A DNA stretch of 34,521 bases from Saprospiraceae bacterium (lineage in GTDB: Bacteria > Bacteroidota > Bacteroidia > Chitinophagales > Saprospiraceae): NCBI GenBank assembly GCA_021298335.1, contig JAJTEZ010000038.1, positions 1-34,521 on the forward strand. Reading direction: 5' to 3'. The translations under genes were made by a program, and so were the position numbers. The notes under the pieces are model-generated. The model was not told the origin of the DNA, searched no databases, and worked only from the letters and a program-made list of their open reading frames with translations. Shown here piece by piece: positions 32,248-34,521 of the stretch. Position 1 is the first letter of the stretch; each line of letters opens with the position of its first letter.

Positions 32248-32977
32248 TGATGAACAACCATCCCGGGACAACCTAAAGGCGATACTGACTGAGTATTGCC
32301 CCAATATCCACATTATTGGTGAAGCAGCCAACGCTTCAGATGCTACCCAACTCATTCATAATCTTAAGCCGGAACTCCTGTTTCTGGATGTCGAAATGGG
32401 AACCGATAATGGGCTCCAACTCTTGAAATCATTTGTAAATCCAAATTTTGAAGTCATTTTTATTACGGCTTACGATGTATACGCCGTGAAAGCCTTCAAG
32501 ACCATTGCGTCCGACTATCTCCTGAAACCACTGGATCTTGACGAACTTCAGACAGCCATCCAAAAAATCAGCGATAAAATCGCACTGCGAAAGCAGATGC
32601 TCAGCAACCAACTCACAGTACCCCAGCCAAAAATAGAGGAAAAACTCAAAGTGACCACATCTGATGGCACCGAACTGATCCCATTTAGCCAAATCCTGTA
32701 TCTTCAGTCTATCAACTATTACACAAACATCGTGCTCCTGTCCGGACGTGAAATCATTACTTCCCGACACTTGAAGGATTACGAAACTATACTCTCCTCA
32801 GGACCTTTTTTCCGTTTACACAATTCCTTTATTGTAAACGCCGAAAAAATCAGACACCTGGTTCATGCAGAGGGGGGGCAGGTCATACTCACCAACGGGA
32901 AAACAATCAAAATTTCCCGTCGACGCAAAGAATCGTTCATACAATTCTTAGATAATTTCCCAGGACTGGTAAAGTAG
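32219..32977 (+). CDS. LytTR-family response regulator
   Basis: 252 residues. The receiver domain (1-122) has the acidic pair IIDDEQ, the phosphorylated D57 (LLFLDVEM), the threonine of FITAYD and the lysine of LLKPLD. A linker of about 20 residues leads to a LytTR DNA-binding domain (about 145-248: TSDGTELIPFSQILYLQSIN; FFRLHNSFIVNAEKI; KTIKISRRRKE). It is the partner of the LytS-type kinase whose gene it overlaps by 29 bases (ATG 32219; ATG 32228 is an alternative). Its targets may include the glycan genes upstream, which is speculative. If the kinase gene is truly broken, this regulator is without its native sensor. Confidence 0.95.
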   Translation: MQKMTCLIIDDEQPSRDNLKAILTEYCPNIHIIGEAANASDATQLIHNLKPELLFLDVEMGTDNGLQLLKSFVNPNFEVIFITAYDVYAVKAFKTIASDYLLKPLDLDELQTAIQKISDKIALRKQMLSNQLTVPQPKIEEKLKVTTSDGTELIPFSQILYLQSINYYTNIVLLSGREIITSRHLKDYETILSSGPFFRLHNSFIVNAEKIRHLVHAEGGQVILTNGKTIKISRRRKESFIQFLDNFPGLVK

Positions 32978-33003
32978 TTTTCGCATTCCAAATAATAATA
33001 TTT

Positions 33004-33036
33004 GCCAATTTCTGATTTGTGACCGCCAATTTCTGA
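33004..33036 (+). repeat. Short direct repeat GCCAATTTCTGA, two copies
   Basis: GCCAATTTCTGA at 33004-33015 and again at 33025-33036, 21 bases apart. Each copy is followed by similar bases (TTTGTGACC, ATATTTGGGACC). The 21-base period equals two helical turns, so paired sites for a regulator are possible. They lie just upstream of the promoter at 33040-33073. Confidence 0.6.
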
Positions 33037-33039
33037 ATA

Positions 33040-33073
33040 TTTGGGACCACGAATTCTGTATAAATTACCTTTG
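33040..33073 (+). promoter_or_regulatory. -33/-7 promoter of a small intergenic unit
   Basis: TTTG at 33040-33043, 22 bases, then a perfect TACCTTTG at 33066-33073. The spacing is slightly long. It points toward 33080 and onward, away from the response regulator and into a region with no annotated long gene that ends in a perfect terminator palindrome. Confidence 0.55.
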
Positions 33074-33096
33074 TCTTGGCTTCTGACTCTTTAATT

Positions 33097-33222
33097 ATGT
33101 TTCCCGATTTGACAGAGTGGATGTGTGGAAATTCGGAAAAACTACTTACATTCTTTCCCCCTTTCACTAGAGGAACGTTTGTTAAATCCATGTCTTTGAA
33201 TGCGCCATGGAATTATGAATAA
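33097..33222 (+). CDS. Possible 41-residue small protein, or small RNA
   Basis: ATG at 33097 to TAA at 33220-33222 encodes MFPDLTEWMCGNSEKLL then a proline/phenylalanine stretch (TFFPPFTRGTF) and a C-terminal SMSLNAPWNYE. The ATG is 23 bases after a TACCTTTG box, and the stop codon lies within the terminator palindrome, as in a compact single-gene unit. I recognise no family. FFPPFTRG-like peptides can come from translating intergenic repeats, so the transcript may instead be a non-coding RNA of about 165 bases. An 84-residue antisense frame (32937-33191) covers the same bases and is not favoured. Confidence 0.3.
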   Translation: MFPDLTEWMCGNSEKLLTFFPPFTRGTFVKSMSLNAPWNYE

Positions 33223-33249
33223 AGCCCTGAGCTCAGGGCTTTATTCATA
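33214..33249. terminator. 36-nt perfectly palindromic bidirectional terminator
   Basis: A perfect inverted repeat centred on GAGCTC, with core AAAGCCCTGAGCTCAGGGCT and A/T-rich outer arms (TATGAATA... TTATTCATA). On either strand the GC stem is followed by TTTATT. It sits between converging genes: the plus-strand regulator and small unit, and minus-strand folE, whose stop is 7 bases away. It can serve both directions. Confidence 0.88.
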
Positions 33250-33255
33250 GTATGT

Positions 33256-33987
33256 TTAGCGCAGGTACGCTAAAAACTCATTTTTTTTCGACTCAAGTTC
33301 AAACACGCCTGTATAGGCAGACGTGACTGTACTTGAAGTGATATCTTGTATACCTCGTGATGAGACACATAAATGGGCAGCTTCAATCACAACAGCTACG
33401 TCTTTTGTTTGTACCGCCTCCTGGATCGCTTCAGAAATTTGTATCGTCAGCCGCTCCTGAACCTGAGGCCTTTGGGCAAAATACCGTACCAGCCTGTTTA
33501 ACTTTGACAAACCAATAACTTTTCCATTGGAAACATATGCAACATGCACCTTGCCGATAATGGGAACAAAATGGTGTTCACAATTTGAGTAGAACGTAAT
33601 GTCCTTCTCCACCAGCATCTCCTTATATTTGTATTTGTTGTCAAACAACTTCACTTCAGGCTTATTTGCAGGATTTAATCCGCTAAAAATTTCCTTAACA
33701 TACATTTTAGCAACCCTGTAAGGTGTGCCATTCAGACTATCATCCGTTAAATCAAGGCCGAGGGTTTCCATGATTTTTCTGAAATGGATTTCTATTTCCT
33801 CAATTTTCTCCTCATCAGTTTTGACGAATGCATCTGCTCTCAGCGGTGTTTCAACGCTTGTATAAATGTGCGTGTCTCCCTCCGCTTCAAATTTTTCCCT
33901 TACACGATCTCGCCTATTGGAAACAATAAAATCTTCGTCTATTTCTATTTTTAATTTTTTCGGTTTTTGAAGCACTAATGGATCCAT
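33256..33987 (-). CDS. folE: GTP cyclohydrolase I
   Basis: 243 residues. The ~55 N-terminal residues are charged and variable; the T-fold catalytic domain follows. Zinc ligands are C136, H139 and C207 (YSNCEHHFVP; EAAHLCVSSRG). Other signatures are SLNGTPYRVAKMYVKEIFSG, GLSKLNRLVRYFAQRPQVQE and the C-terminal FLAYLR. It converts GTP to 7,8-dihydroneopterin triphosphate, the first step to folate and other pterins. ATG start at 33987; no clear TAnnTTTG box upstream. A bidirectional terminator lies just after the stop. The 242 bases between this gene and the divergent stress protein gene show no other gene. Confidence 0.97.
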   Translation of the reverse strand: MDPLVLQKPKKLKIEIDEDFIVSNRRDRVREKFEAEGDTHIYTSVETPLRADAFVKTDEEKIEEIEIHFRKIMETLGLDLTDDSLNGTPYRVAKMYVKEIFSGLNPANKPEVKLFDNKYKYKEMLVEKDITFYSNCEHHFVPIIGKVHVAYVSNGKVIGLSKLNRLVRYFAQRPQVQERLTIQISEAIQEAVQTKDVAVVIEAAHLCVSSRGIQDITSSTVTSAYTGVFELESKKNEFLAYLR

Positions 33988-34229
33988 AACTCAAATTTTC
34001 TTACATAACACTATTAAAGCACATTTTGTTTAATAAATTAAGTCAAATAATTCAACAATTATCCAGGTTTGTGAGGAAAGTCATTCTTTGGGCATATGTT
34101 TTGTCATTTCCGGGACTACGCATTTAGCGCATATTTGCAAAAATGACACGTTTATCTGATAGGTTGATAATCTTCATGCTTCGTGAATCATTTTTGAAAG
34201 AATTGTATATAGAAAAAACGAAAAACATT

Positions 34230-34521
34230 ATGCAACGTTTGAAGATTTTAGTTCCAGTCGACTTCTCACCACTGTCTGAAAATGTAGTTACATTTTCGCT
34301 TGAACTGGCTAAGGCGATACACGCAGATATTACTTTACTCCATGTTGTGGACACAACGATAATTTCAGCAGAAGGGCTTTGGTTAGATTCAGTAGAAGCA
34401 GCCTATCAGGCTGCTAATGCAAGAATTGAGGCATTTGCCAGGCAGCACACACCAATACAGCAGAAAGGTGTCAAATGGATAGTTCGATTTGGTGTCGCCG
34501 GATATACAATTGCTGATGTGG
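34230..34521 (+). CDS. Universal stress protein (UspA family), N-terminal part, cut by window end
   Basis: The 97 visible residues start MQRLKILVPVDFSPLSENVV, the classic first strand and nucleotide-binding region of UspA proteins, with LHVVDTTI as the second strand. The frame is open at the window edge. Known of the family: small ATP-binding or non-binding proteins induced in stasis and stress. An in-frame ATG at 34143 would add 29 residues that do not look like this family, so 34230 is preferred. Divergent from folE. Confidence 0.88.
   Translation, partial: MQRLKILVPVDFSPLSENVVTFSLELAKAIHADITLLHVVDTTIISAEGLWLDSVEAAYQAANARIEAFARQHTPIQQKGVKWIVRFGVAGYTIADV

Noticed and set aside
32937-33191. 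84-residue minus-strand open frame beyond the LytTR gene
   Set aside because: It overlaps the end of the regulator gene, has no promoter box in its own direction, includes the direct repeat as KLAVTNQKLAN, and matches no known family.
34143-34229. In-frame N-terminal extension of the universal stress protein
   Set aside because: The 29 added residues do not resemble the family, whose members start directly with the first beta strand as at 34230.
1-34521. CRISPR array, rRNA operon or complete insertion sequence
   Set aside because: No regularly spaced repeats, rRNA signatures or transposase with paired terminal repeats were seen; the only transposase is the domesticated RAYT type.

Overview
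This 34.5 kb window comes from the chromosome of a Bacteroidota bacterium, probably a Saprospiria or Chitinophagia relative; I cannot name the species. The evidence is a type IX secretion sorting domain, an ECF sigma/FecR/STN-receptor signalling module, BatA and DUF4159 proteins, propeller-LytS/LytTR signalling, a TonB receptor (so a Gram-negative envelope), KDO synthesis, and repeated promoter boxes of the Bacteroidota type (-7 TAnnTTTG, in the best case with a -33 TTTG). Ribosome binding sites are poor throughout. In many genes the promoter box helps choose the start codon.

Layout. 1-2.2 kb: the end of a secreted adhesin with a strong terminator, then cvfB-like and yajC in tail-to-tail contact. 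2.3-6.6 kb: an ECF sigma factor, its FecR anti-sigma and an STN-type TonB-dependent receptor in one operon. 6.6-14.8 kb: mostly housekeeping and envelope quality-control genes (dapF, an HtrA-like protease, an acyl-CoA carboxylase beta subunit, a thioredoxin-fold lipoprotein without catalytic cysteines, a 3'-truncated rsmE, rseP, hscB), then tRNA-Leu(CAA), whose promoter lies inside hscB. 14.9-20.4 kb: a molybdenum hydroxylase operon (lipoprotein, mocA-like, 2Fe-2S subunit, Tat-exported molybdopterin subunit, XdhC). 20.5-26.6 kb: kdsA and a DUF4159 gene on the minus strand, a REP-associated transposase (RAYT) carrying a 43-nt perfect palindrome in its own reading frame, then a BatA/vWA membrane protein and a dihydroorotase-like protein with degenerate active-site motifs.

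26.6-30.85 kb: a very AT-rich block with an FkbM methyltransferase, a family 2 glycosyltransferase, a small methyltransferase and the N-terminal half of a beta-propeller sensor kinase. The kinase gene is broken by a frame change at 30.80-30.85 kb, where base composition also steps up sharply. The C-terminal kinase half and an overlapping LytTR regulator follow. 33.0-33.25 kb holds a compact promoter/41-codon ORF/palindromic terminator unit that may be a small-protein or small-RNA gene. The window ends with folE and the start of a universal stress protein gene.

The least explained parts are the mosaic, frame-broken sensor joined to a glycan-modification cassette, the palindrome inside the RAYT gene, and the small transcription unit at 33 kb. 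All functional calls are from reading motifs; no database search was run.
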